Of a stretch of 64,000 nucleotides of DNA, positions 16,085-23,955 are shown piece by piece. Made by a program: the position numbers and the translations under genes. The stretch comes from Phycisphaeraceae bacterium (GTDB lineage Bacteria > Planctomycetota > Phycisphaerae > Phycisphaerales > UBA1924). How positions within the stretch are numbered: the first letter of the stretch is position 1; every line of letters starts with the position of its first letter. Under the pieces are notes generated by a model. That model searched no databases, had not been told where the DNA came from, and saw only the letters and a list, made by a program, of their open reading frames with translations. The stretch spans positions 372,001 to 436,000 of the forward strand of contig JACKHE010000003.1 in assembly GCA_020639135.1 (NCBI GenBank), read 5' to 3'.

Positions 16085-17212
16085 ATGACCACCGCCACCC
16101 CGACCAAACCCGCAGGCCTCGAGGGCATCATCGCCGGCGACTCCGACATCTGCGCCGTCAACCAGACCTCGCTCATCTATCGGGGCTACGAGATCGCCGA
16201 CCTCGCCGCGAACGCCACCTTCGAGGAGGTCGCCTTCCTCCTGCTCGTCGGGCACAAGCCCACCGCCGCCGAGCTCGACGCCTTCAAGAAGGAGCTCATC
16301 CACGAGCGCGCCATCCCCGATCACGCCCGCGACGTCATCAAGCGCTGCGCCCTGGGCGACGGCATGCACCCTATGGATGTCCTGCGCACCGGCGTCTCCT
16401 ACCTCGCCCAGTTCGACAAGGACTGCCAGGACAACAGCCCCGAGGCCGAGCTCCGCAAGGCCAAGCGCCTCCTCGCCAAGATCCCGACCATCATCGGGCA
16501 CATGCAGAACGTCATCGACGGCCGCGACTTCGTCCTGCCCGACAAGGAGATGGGCCACGCCGCCAACCTGCTCTACATGATGACCGGCCGCAAGCCGACG
16601 CAGGCCGAGGCCCACATCGTGGACGTCTCCCTCATCCTCTACGCCGAGCACGACTTCAACGCCTCCACCTTCACCAGCCGCGTCATCGCCGGCACCCTCT
16701 CCGACATGCACGGCTGCGTCACCGGCGCCATCGCCGCCCTCAAGGGCCCCCTCCACGGCGGCGCCAACGAGATGGCCATGGAGCTCCTCCGCGAGATCGG
16801 AACCCTCGACAACGTCGAGGAGTTCATGGACAACGCCTTCACCACCAAGCGCAAGATCATGGGCTTCGGCCACCGCGTCTACAAGAACGGCGACCACCGC
16901 GCCGGCATCCTCCACAAGCTCGGCCGCGCCTACGCCGACGACAAGGGCGGCGAGCCCCTCAAGTGGTTCGAGATCGGCGAGAAGGTCCAGTCGATCATGG
17001 AGACGCAGAAGAACATCAAGCCCAACGTCGATTTCCCCTGCGGCATGACCTACTACGCCCTGGGCATCCCCGTCCCCCAGTACACCCCGATCTTCGTCGC
17101 CTCAAGGATCACCGGCTGGTGCGCCCACGTCATGGAGCAGCACAAGAACAACCGCCTGATCCGCCCCCTGAGCCACTACACAGGGCCCGAGCTGCGTAAG
17201 TGGAACGGGTAA
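16085..17212 (+). CDS. prpC: 2-methylcitrate synthase / citrate synthase
   Basis: A 375-residue citrate synthase-family enzyme condensing propionyl-CoA (or acetyl-CoA) with oxaloacetate. Catalytic residues are evident: His in GPLHGGANE, His in GFGHRVYKNGDHRA and Asp in NVDFPCGMTYYALG. The usual DPRA after the second histidine is DHRA here. Short length and location behind prpB favour methylcitrate synthase, though sequence alone cannot exclude a citrate synthase or dual activity. It ends 7 bp before an AT-richer gene of different codon use. Confidence 0.88.
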   Translation: MTTATPTKPAGLEGIIAGDSDICAVNQTSLIYRGYEIADLAANATFEEVAFLLLVGHKPTAAELDAFKKELIHERAIPDHARDVIKRCALGDGMHPMDVLRTGVSYLAQFDKDCQDNSPEAELRKAKRLLAKIPTIIGHMQNVIDGRDFVLPDKEMGHAANLLYMMTGRKPTQAEAHIVDVSLILYAEHDFNASTFTSRVIAGTLSDMHGCVTGAIAALKGPLHGGANEMAMELLREIGTLDNVEEFMDNAFTTKRKIMGFGHRVYKNGDHRAGILHKLGRAYADDKGGEPLKWFEIGEKVQSIMETQKNIKPNVDFPCGMTYYALGIPVPQYTPIFVASRITGWCAHVMEQHKNNRLIRPLSHYTGPELRKWNG

Positions 17213-17219
17213 GCCGCCA

Positions 17220-17849
17220 ATGGTTTGGTGGGAAGCAATACTGGCGTATGTTGGCGGTCCCGCAGTTGTGCTTGGAGCAATTGGCTTTTTAGTCAAGTAT
17301 TTGCTCGATAAGTCATTCGAACGTGATAAAGAGAAGCGGGAAGTGGAAGCAGAGAGATTTCGTCATGAACTGAAACTGATTGCATTGGAGCACAGTGTCA
17401 GGTTTGGTGAATTGCATCCAAGGCGTGCTGAGTATGTGCAGCGGTTATTCAATGCCTTTGTCGATGCAAGATCGAAAATTCATTTGTTGGTCCGCCCAAT
17501 TCCTGCAATGTCAATTAGTGCTCGCGCAGAACATAGTGTGTCTTTGTATGCCGACGCCGATCGCTCTTTAATTGCGCTGTCTGACCTAATCCCACATAGC
17601 GGCTTGTATTTTTCTGACGAAATGAATAAGAATATGAGAGAGGCCATCGAGTTGATGCATCGGGTTCTGAGTATGGCAGAAATTGTATTAGATGGTGAAA
17701 TACTCGATTGGTCGCAGGATGGACTGGAAGTTTTCGGGAAGAAAATACTGTCCGACGCTCACTTGTTGATGGAGCAGCAATTCAGTTCGCTTGAGAAACA
17801 GATTTCGAGAGAATTTAAAACTCTGCTAGGTGTAACGAATTCTGACTGA
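17220..17849 (+). CDS. AT-rich hypothetical membrane-anchored protein
   Basis: A 209-residue protein, unrecognised. It has one N-terminal membrane helix (ILAYVGGPAVVLGAIGFLVKY), a charged probably coiled-coil stretch (DKSFERDKEKREVEAERFRH), then a helical soluble domain. The DNA is visibly lower in GC and richer in A/T-ending codons than neighbouring prpC, pointing to recent acquisition. It sits 7 bp after prpC. Topology resembles small anchored proteins common in accessory and defence islands, but no catalytic motif is visible. Confidence 0.7.
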   Translation: MVWWEAILAYVGGPAVVLGAIGFLVKYLLDKSFERDKEKREVEAERFRHELKLIALEHSVRFGELHPRRAEYVQRLFNAFVDARSKIHLLVRPIPAMSISARAEHSVSLYADADRSLIALSDLIPHSGLYFSDEMNKNMREAIELMHRVLSMAEIVLDGEILDWSQDGLEVFGKKILSDAHLLMEQQFSSLEKQISREFKTLLGVTNSD

Positions 17850-17850
17850 C

Positions 17851-17890
17851 CCCATAAAAAGAACGGGCCGCCCGGCGCCGGGTGAACCCA
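17851..17890 (-). repeat. Repeated terminator-like unit, copy 1 of 3
   Basis: CCCATAAAAAGAACGGGCCG followed by CCCGGCGCC. On the minus strand it reads as a GC hairpin followed by TTCTTTTTATGGG, so it looks like an intrinsic terminator against antisense transcription. Near-identical copies lie at 18739-18778 and 19404-19438, each directly after a plus-strand stop codon. Confidence 0.6.
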
Positions 17891-17917
17891 CCACGGCCTC
17901 GCCCGCACCCCACCGCG

Positions 17918-18745
17918 ATGCACACCCTCCGCCCCGGCATCCTGATCCTGCTCGCCGCGTTCCTGGTCGGCTGCGGCTCCTCCGGACCGTCCGGCGCTCT
18001 GGTTGTCCGCGTGTTCGATCTGGACACTGGTGAACCTGTCCGCGGCGCGTCCGTAAGCTCCGTCAACCTCCTGTACTACGATCTGAACCCGTTCCGTCCG
18101 GGGCCTCAGTACGCAAGAACGAACGAATCGGGCGAGGCCGTGTTCAGCGCCAAGTTCTACAACGAGAAGCCGCCGGATATCACCGTTGTGCACGCCGATT
18201 ACTTCCCCTCGACAAACGGGAGCACATTCAGCCCCCGCCGCGACGTTCCCCGAGTCTCGGACGAGCAGCATCAACAGCGCACAGAGCAGATGCGGCTGGC
18301 CTGGGAATCGAGCGAGCCCTTCCTCATGGAGATCCCGCTGGTCCCCGTAAGGGAACGCAAGGTCAAGGTCTGGTCGGATACGCCGGTCGACGGTTTCATC
18401 GAAGTCGATTTCATGCGAACGGCGGACCCCCCGGGGCCATTGCCGCAGCTCCAGGACGGCGTGTTCGGCTGCGTCCAGAACGACAGTGTTCTCGCGAGCT
18501 CCGTGCCCGTTGTCCTTGAGATCAACTTCTGCGGCGAACGAGTCAGCGAGCCGCCCATCAGCGGCGCCCCCACGCTCGACGAACGCCCCGAGCAACGACT
18601 CGTCAGGCCGGTCTCCGACACCGGACCCATCGACATCGATCTCATGCGATACAACGATCCCTGGCGCCGAAAAAGATTCCGCACCCGCGTGTACTTCGTC
18701 GGCACGCTCGCCGAATACCAGGAAGCGATCCGGGATAACCCATAA
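17918..18745 (+). CDS. Putative lipoprotein, unknown function
   Basis: About 275 residues starting MHTLRPGILILLAAFLVGCG, a lipoprotein signal with lipobox LVGC, so it is probably anchored in a membrane. The next section, ALVVRVFDLDTGEPVRGASV, resembles a carboxypeptidase-regulatory-like (CarboxypepD_reg) beta-sandwich. The C-terminal half is not recognised. An in-frame ATG at 17882 would add 12 residues and spoil the signal. It is flanked on both sides by copies of the terminator-like unit. Confidence 0.65.
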   Translation: MHTLRPGILILLAAFLVGCGSSGPSGALVVRVFDLDTGEPVRGASVSSVNLLYYDLNPFRPGPQYARTNESGEAVFSAKFYNEKPPDITVVHADYFPSTNGSTFSPRRDVPRVSDEQHQQRTEQMRLAWESSEPFLMEIPLVPVRERKVKVWSDTPVDGFIEVDFMRTADPPGPLPQLQDGVFGCVQNDSVLASSVPVVLEINFCGERVSEPPISGAPTLDERPEQRLVRPVSDTGPIDIDLMRYNDPWRRKRFRTRVYFVGTLAEYQEAIRDNP

Positions 18746-18778
18746 AAAGAACGGGCCTCCCGGCGCCTGGTGAACCCG
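18739..18778 (-). repeat. Repeated terminator-like unit, copy 2 of 3
   Basis: Same unit as 17851-17890 with CCTCCCGGCGCC in the hairpin. It begins within the last codons of the preceding gene and is followed by another variant of the GTGAACCC extension. Confidence 0.6.
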
Positions 18779-18806
18779 CGCCGAGACTCGCTCGTATCTT
18801 CCCGCG

Positions 18807-19394
18807 ATGACCGAGCCGCGCCCCAAGCACTTCCACGACTGGCGAATCGTTGAGTTGATCGGCGCTCTGTTGATCGTGCCGTGGATGCTCGTCGTGTTCA
18901 CAAACGCCTGTCCGGACGGGTTCATGAGCCCGCTGCTGCTCGTCGCCGGATGGCTCGCGCTGGCGATCTCGTTCACGGTCCGGTTCTTTCTCCCCAAGCG
19001 CATCCGAAGCCGGTATCGATTCCGGGTTTCGAACCGAGCGATCCGGATCACTCTGGAGTACGCGACGCCGGCTCTGCTTGTGATCGGATTCGTCGGGTCC
19101 ACCGGATCGGGCCGAGTCATCAGGTTCGAACTCAGCAAACCCGCTTTCACCGCGTTGATTCATGACCTCGAATCGGGAGATCTTGATTCGATCAGGGTTG
19201 GTCGGCGCTTGGGGCTGCTCATAGTGCATTCAGCCGAGCGGATTGATGGCGTCTGGCATTTCTATACCGCCAACACCGGATTCTTCGACGAGTGCGGCTA
19301 CGCCTTCGCGCCAGGCAAGGCGCCGCAGGACGCATACCCATACACCTACGAGCGCATGTCCGGCCCCTGGTACACCTACCACTTCCACGACTGA
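18807..19394 (+). CDS. Hypothetical membrane protein
   Basis: A 195-residue protein with two or three membrane helices (VELIGALLIVPWMLVVFTNA, LLLVAGWLALAISFTVRFF, and LEYATPALLVIGFVGS) and a soluble C-terminal domain of about 95 residues ending WYTYHFHD. Not recognised. TATCTT lies six bases before the ATG, so this may be another leaderless start. It lies between two terminator-like units, and its neighbours are other uncharacterised membrane-linked genes. Confidence 0.6.
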   Translation: MTEPRPKHFHDWRIVELIGALLIVPWMLVVFTNACPDGFMSPLLLVAGWLALAISFTVRFFLPKRIRSRYRFRVSNRAIRITLEYATPALLVIGFVGSTGSGRVIRFELSKPAFTALIHDLESGDLDSIRVGRRLGLLIVHSAERIDGVWHFYTANTGFFDECGYAFAPGKAPQDAYPYTYERMSGPWYTYHFHD

Positions 19395-19403
19395 CCTTGA
19401 TAA

Positions 19404-19438
19404 CCCATAAAAAGAACGGGCCGCCCGGCGCCTCGTGA
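19404..19438 (-). repeat. Repeated terminator-like unit, copy 3 of 3
   Basis: CCCATAAAAAGAACGGGCCG then CCCGGCGCC, as in copy 1. The downstream context here (TCGTGAAGAGACGGG) has diverged from copies 1 and 2. The 241 bp to the next gene also hold a family B palindrome at 19627. Confidence 0.6.
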
Positions 19439-19626
19439 AGAGACGGGCAGGGCGGCGCGTTCGGGATGCCATGCGTTTCGCGTGAGGGCACTCCCGCAAC
19501 CAATCTCGGCGTTCCCCGCCATCCACTTCCCGGCGCGCCGCGATTTCCCCGCCGCGCGGTCCGTCTGCGACTCCCCCGGGTCCGAGAAGCCCGCCCCGCT
19601 ACACTTGGCCTGTTGATTGAGGGCGC

Positions 19627-19655
19627 CGTGGTATCCGCCGGAGGCGGATGCCGCG
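19627..19655. repeat. Dispersed palindrome, family B
   Basis: Arms CGTGGTATCCGCC and GGCGGATGCCGCG around GGA, ending 24 bp before the chosen start of the carboxylase subunit. It is another stem variant of the element at 4661. Confidence 0.75.
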
Positions 19656-19679
19656 ATTCGGCCCCCGTTCCCGCCGATG

Positions 19680-21371
19680 TCTCATCACGCACCCCGCCCC
19701 CACCCCATGCCCCCATCCACTCCCGCCAAACCCGCCGCGCCCGCCATCAACCCCCTCCGCGCCGTCACCGAGCAGTTCCTCCACACCGAGAAGCAGCTCC
19801 GGCTCGGCGGCGGCGTCAAGGCCATCGAACGCCAGCACGACAAGGGCAGGCTCACCGCCCGCGAGCGCGTCGAGGCCCTCCTCGACAACCCCAACCACTT
19901 CACCGAGCTCGGCCTCTGGGCCGCCTTCGGCATGTACGAGGAGTTCGGCGGCGCCCCCGGCGCGGGCGTCATCACCGGCGTCGGCCCCGTCGCGGGCAAG
20001 CGCTGCATGATCATCGCCAACGACGCCACCGTGAAGGCCGGCGCCTTCTTCCCGATGACGTGCAAGAAGATCATCCGCGCCCAGATGATCGCGCAGATGG
20101 CGCGACTCCCGCTGCTCTACCTCGTCGATTCCGCCGGCGTCTTCCTCCCCCTCCAGGAGGACGTCTTCCCTGACACCGACGACTTCGGCCGCATCTTCCG
20201 CAACAACGCCGTGCTCAGCGCGGAAGGGATCCCCCAGATCGCCAGCATCATGGGCGCCTGCGTCGCCGGCGGCGGATACCTCCCCGTCCTGTGCGACACG
20301 CTCATCATGACCGAGGGCTCGGGCCTCTACCTGGCCGGCCCCGCGCTGGTGAAGGCCGCCATCGGCCAGGACGTCGATTCCGAGGACCTCGGCGGCGCCG
20401 CCATGCACGCCGAGATCAGCGGAACCATCGACTTCAAGGAAACCGACGACCCCGCCGCGCTCAAACGCCTCCGCTCCCTGATGGAGATGCAGCAGGCCGT
20501 CCCCCCCGACGCCCCCGCCCCCTTCGACGCCGCCCCCCCGAAGCGCGAGCCCAACGAGATCTACTCCATCTTCAAGTCCAGCGGCGCCGAGCAGTACGAC
20601 ACCGAGCTGCTCCTCGAGTGCATCGTGGACGCCGGCGCCTTCGACGAATACAAGCAGGACTACGGCCGCTCCATCGTCTGCGCCTACACCCGCATCGAGG
20701 GCCGCCCCTGCGGCGTCGTCGCCAACCAGCGCCAGCTCACGCAGAAGAAGATGCCCGGCGGCAAGGCGGGGCCCTCAACCGCCGTCAACATGCCCGCCGT
20801 CATCTACGACGACAGCGCCGACAAGGCCGCCCGGTTCATCATGGACTGCAACCAGAGGAAGATCCCCATCGTCTTCCTCCACGACACCACCGGCTTCATG
20901 GTCGGCCGCGACAGCGAGCAGGGGGGGATCATCCGAGCCGGCGCCAAGATGGTCAACGCCATGGCCAACTGCGTCGTCCCCAAGATCAGCGTCATCCTCA
21001 ACTCCTCCTACGGCGCCGGCAACTACGCCATGTGCGGCCGCGCCTTCGACCCCTTCCTCACCCTCGCCTGGCCGGGGTCCCGATGCGCCGTCATGGGCGC
21101 CAAGCAGGCCACCGGCGTTCTCGCGATGATCGAGGAAGGCAGCCGCAAGCGCAAGGGCGAGGTCATCGACGCCCAAACCCACGAGCAGATCCTCACCGCC
21201 ATCGAGGCCAGCTACACCGAGCAGCAGGACATCAGGCATGGCGCCGCCAGAGGCTGGCTCGACCGCATCATCCAGCCCCACGAAACCCGCAAGGAACTCG
21301 CCGAAGCTCTCGCGATGGCGGCGCGCTGGCCGATGGACAGGGAGTTCAGGACCGGGGTGCTGCAGACTTGA
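19680..21371 (+). CDS. mccB: Acyl-CoA carboxylase carboxyltransferase (methylcrotonyl-CoA carboxylase beta type)
   Basis: About 563 residues of the biotin-dependent carboxyltransferase family. The segment FFPMTCKKIIRAQMIAQMAR, the stretch LVDSAGVFLPLQEDVFPD and GACVAGGGYLPVLCD align with methylcrotonyl-CoA rather than propionyl-CoA carboxylase beta subunits. It would carboxylate 3-methylcrotonyl-CoA in leucine breakdown, fitting the HMG-CoA lyase and hydratases downstream. No biotin-carboxylase subunit is in the window, so the partner must be elsewhere. Start is uncertain: ATG 19680 or 19710; both lie after a family B palindrome. Confidence 0.85.
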   Translation, partial: SHHAPRPHPMPPSTPAKPAAPAINPLRAVTEQFLHTEKQLRLGGGVKAIERQHDKGRLTARERVEALLDNPNHFTELGLWAAFGMYEEFGGAPGAGVITGVGPVAGKRCMIIANDATVKAGAFFPMTCKKIIRAQMIAQMARLPLLYLVDSAGVFLPLQEDVFPDTDDFGRIFRNNAVLSAEGIPQIASIMGACVAGGGYLPVLCDTLIMTEGSGLYLAGPALVKAAIGQDVDSEDLGGAAMHAEISGTIDFKETDDPAALKRLRSLMEMQQAVPPDAPAPFDAAPPKREPNEIYSIFKSSGAEQYDTELLLECIVDAGAFDEYKQDYGRSIVCAYTRIEGRPCGVVANQRQLTQKKMPGGKAGPSTAVNMPAVIYDDSADKAARFIMDCNQRKIPIVFLHDTTGFMVGRDSEQGGIIRAGAKMVNAMANCVVPKISVILNSSYGAGNYAMCGRAFDPFLTLAWPGSRCAVMGAKQATGVLAMIEEGSRKRKGEVIDAQTHEQILTAIEASYTEQQDIRHGAARGWLDRIIQPHETRKELAEALAMAARWPMDREFRTGVLQT

Positions 21372-21383
21372 TATTCTGGATGC

Positions 21384-21980
21384 ATGTGCGACCCCGACGA
21401 AGTTGTTAGCGAAGAACTGCTGGATCTTCGGTACAGAACCTATCTTGAAGAGCGTAAGACTCTTGTAGACCACGAGCATTCGCTTGACAAGACGTTGGCG
21501 ACCATTCTGATTGCGGTGTCAGGCAGTGCGCTTGGATTTTCCATCACAATGATGGACAATCTAGTTTTGCCCGGAATGAAATACGAAATGCTAGTTGGCG
21601 TTGCAGCGTGGCTGACACTAATCATAGGCATACTTGTTAGCGTATTTGGTGTTTTTGCAAATCAGCAGTTGCACCTACGGTTTCGAGAAATACTCGACGA
21701 AGAAATCGAAAAAGATCTCGCCAACGGTTTGGCAAATGCATCGAACCGACAGGGCGAGATCAAGTCGGCAAAGAAACTCAGAAAATTAAACCACTGGTCG
21801 CTTGGTCTATGTATCGCTGGTGTTATTCAGTTGTTCGTTTTTTCGTATCTGGCAACGAGCCACCGAGTGAACTCAACGATTTCATCGATGGAGCAGTCGG
21901 ATGGATTAAAGGAGATATCAAATGATCGAGCGGCTGAAAGCGGAAGGCCCGCCGAAGAGCCCTACTCAACCGCCAAATAA
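21384..21980 (+). CDS. AT-rich membrane protein, possibly of a two-gene accessory unit
   Basis: A 198-residue protein with lower GC than its neighbours. The charged N-terminus (YRTYLEERKTLVDHEHSLDK) precedes three hydrophobic helices: ILIAVSGSALGFSITMM, VGVAAWLTLIIGILVSVFGV and LGLCIAGVIQLFVFSYLA. Between helices 2 and 3 is an amphipathic charged stretch. It is not recognised. A second small ORF with its own strong ribosome-binding site overlaps its 3' end, so the two are probably co-expressed. Codon use suggests horizontal acquisition. Confidence 0.7.
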   Translation: MCDPDEVVSEELLDLRYRTYLEERKTLVDHEHSLDKTLATILIAVSGSALGFSITMMDNLVLPGMKYEMLVGVAAWLTLIIGILVSVFGVFANQQLHLRFREILDEEIEKDLANGLANASNRQGEIKSAKKLRKLNHWSLGLCIAGVIQLFVFSYLATSHRVNSTISSMEQSDGLKEISNDRAAESGRPAEEPYSTAK

Positions 21981-22059
21981 ATGGAAGGGGCCTCCCAGGG
22001 CGCCCGTTCAACGCCCGGTGACGAAGCCAAATCCTCCTAAACCTAAGCCGTCAAAATAG
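21922..22059 (+). CDS. 45-residue proline/lysine-rich small protein
   Basis: ATG at 21922 preceded by AAAGGAGATATCAA, the strongest Shine-Dalgarno in this region. The product starts MIERLKAEGPPKSP and ends KPNPPKPKPSK*, with about a quarter proline and many lysines. It overlaps the last 59 bp of the upstream membrane-protein gene in a different frame and ends just before the ATP-grasp gene. Proline/lysine-rich tails like this often bind SH3-like folds or nucleic acid, but here the function is unknown. Confidence 0.6.
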   Translation: MIERLKAEGPPKSPTQPPNKWKGPPRAPVQRPVTKPNPPKPKPSK

Positions 22060-22071
22060 CAAGTCATTTTT

Positions 22072-22950
22072 ATGCGCATCGCCCTCGCCACCTGCAAGTC
22101 ACACCCCGGCTTCTGCGCCAACGACGACGCCCCGCTCCTCGAAGCCTTCCTCGCGCAAGGCGCCGATGCGCAGCTCATCTGCTGGGACGACGAGACGACC
22201 GACTGGTCCGCCTTCGACGCCGTCATCATCCGCACGACCTGGGACTATTCCGACCGCCTCGACGAATACCTCGCCTGGGTCGATCACGCCCACAACGTCG
22301 CGCGCCTGATCAATCCACCGGACATCGTCCGCGCCAACCTCGACAAGACGTACCTCCGCGACCTCGAACGCGCCGGCGTCCCGATCGTCCCCACGCGCTG
22401 GATCGAGCCCCACGAATCCGACGACCTCCGCGCCATCCTCCGCGCAACAGGCTGGCCCGAGCTCATCATCAAGCCCGTCGTCGGCGCCGGCGCCTCGGGC
22501 CTGGGCCGCTTCACCATCGATCAACTCGACGAAGCCGCTGCCCACACCAGTGCACAGCTCCAACGCGGCGTCGTGATGGCCCAGCCCTTGCTCGAGTCCA
22601 TCCGCACCACCGGCGAAACCTCCATCGTCCTGCTCGACGGCGAGTATTCCCACGCCGTCCGCAAGGTCCCCGCCCCTGGCGACATCCGCGTGCAGATCGA
22701 GTTCGGAGGCCGGTACACCCTCGTCGATCCCGCCCCCGAGGCGATCGACATCGCCATCGGCGCGCACAACCACACCGCCGGCGCCCACGCCCCGCTGCTC
22801 TACTGCCGCGCCGATCTCGTCGAGCCGACGCCCGGCGATCACCGGATCATCGAGTTCGAGGCCGTCGAGCCCGAGCTGTTCTTCCCGATGGCGCCCCGCA
22901 GCGCCGAGCGCTTCGCCCGGCTCGCCCTCCGGCGCCTCGCCGCCGTCTGA
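22072..22950 (+). CDS. ATP-grasp family ligase
   Basis: A 292-residue ATP-grasp enzyme of the group that includes prokaryotic glutathione synthetase-like and DcsG-like ligases. The N-terminal domain has RTTWDYSDRLDEYLAWVD; the ATP-binding region includes PELIIKPVVGAGASGLGRF; and the metal-binding end is HRIIEFEAVEPELFFP (E..E pattern). These enzymes join a carboxylate to an amine or thiol via an acyl phosphate. The substrate cannot be predicted; the gene is convergent with the beta-helix gene. Normal high GC, unlike the two genes before it. Confidence 0.82.
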   Translation: MRIALATCKSHPGFCANDDAPLLEAFLAQGADAQLICWDDETTDWSAFDAVIIRTTWDYSDRLDEYLAWVDHAHNVARLINPPDIVRANLDKTYLRDLERAGVPIVPTRWIEPHESDDLRAILRATGWPELIIKPVVGAGASGLGRFTIDQLDEAAAHTSAQLQRGVVMAQPLLESIRTTGETSIVLLDGEYSHAVRKVPAPGDIRVQIEFGGRYTLVDPAPEAIDIAIGAHNHTAGAHAPLLYCRADLVEPTPGDHRIIEFEAVEPELFFPMAPRSAERFARLALRRLAAV

Positions 22951-22958
22951 ACAATCGC

Positions 22959-23861
22959 TTACGGCGAATCGTGCGAGTTGATCGCCTCCGCGGCGAACGA
23001 CAGCGCGATGTCCGACCCCGTGTTCAGCGCCGCCGAGCAGCCCAGCACCAGCGCGTTGACCGCGTTGAACCCGTCCCCCGTGTTCAGCGCCGCCGTGCAC
23101 GTCGAGGCCAGCGCGCCCGGCGCCAGCACAAACCCGCCCGCGCCGTTCTGCGTCGCGGCGCAGTCCGAGGCGACCGTCCCGTCGCCCAGGCTGAATCCCG
23201 TCCCGGCGTTGCCCCGCGCGACGCACCCCCGCACGACGCTCCCGTTGACCGTCGCCCCGATCACCGTGTGGATCCCGTCGCCGATGTTCCCCGACGCCGT
23301 GCAGCCCTCGACGACCGAGCCGTACCCGACGAAGACGCCCGCGCCGTTGTTGTTCACGACCGTGCAGCCCACCACCCGCGCCTCGCTCGACAGCTCGATC
23401 CCGCCGCCGCCCTGCGAGCCGTTGCCGATGACGCGCATGTTCTCGAGCGTGACGCCCGAGCCCCCGATGATCCCCGTGTTCGACCAGTCGCGCACCGTCC
23501 CGTTGCGGATGACGACGTTCGTCGCCGGCGCATCAATGAATATCCCGTTGAACGAGTCCGCAGGCGCCCCGACGATCTGGAACCCGTTGCAGTCCAGCGT
23601 CACGTCGCTGGCGCTGATCACGATCCCGCTCGTCGGCGGCAGCGGGTTCAGGCAGCCGACGCAATCCAGAACCGGCCCGCCCAGCACATACGAGCCCGGC
23701 TCGTCGATCACCACCGGCAGGTTGTTGAACCCCGGGTACAGGATCACCCGGTTCGTCGGCGCCACCTGCCCCGGCGGCGGGTTCAGGTCGCCCCCCATCG
23801 CGGTCGTCGCGATCGCAAGAAACAGAGCCGATCCGATGCAGAGCATGTCGCGGTGTCGCAT
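22959..23861 (-). CDS. Secreted parallel beta-helix repeat protein
   Basis: A 300-residue protein with signal peptide (MLCIGSALFLAIATTAMGG) and a right-handed beta-helix body: recurring units such as VVIRNGTVRDWSNTGI, VVGCTVVNNNGAGVFV and VVRGCVARGNAGTGFSL of about 22 residues. The N-terminal motif GDLNPPPGQVAPT is shared with the beta-helix protein at 52812 (GDLNPPAGPVAPT), so they are paralogs. Such proteins bind or cut polysaccharides or act as surface proteins; no catalytic residues are assigned. The start has a strong AGGAGG Shine-Dalgarno. Confidence 0.8.
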   Translation of the reverse strand: MRHRDMLCIGSALFLAIATTAMGGDLNPPPGQVAPTNRVILYPGFNNLPVVIDEPGSYVLGGPVLDCVGCLNPLPPTSGIVISASDVTLDCNGFQIVGAPADSFNGIFIDAPATNVVIRNGTVRDWSNTGIIGGSGVTLENMRVIGNGSQGGGGIELSSEARVVGCTVVNNNGAGVFVGYGSVVEGCTASGNIGDGIHTVIGATVNGSVVRGCVARGNAGTGFSLGDGTVASDCAATQNGAGGFVLAPGALASTCTAALNTGDGFNAVNALVLGCSAALNTGSDIALSFAAEAINSHDSP

Positions 23862-23942
23862 GGCGGACCTCCTGAGTTGTCTCGGTGACTCCAGCGTACC
23901 CGACGCCGCCCGTATTTCCAGACGAATCCGCCCCGCGCCGGA

Positions 23943-23955
23943 TAGGATCCACCCA
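23943..23955 (+). promoter_or_regulatory. -10-like box directly before the HMG-CoA lyase ATG
   Basis: TAGGAT at 23943-23948 then seven bases and the ATG. No Shine-Dalgarno is evident. This would start the long catabolic block 23956-35075 from a leaderless transcript. Confidence 0.4.
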
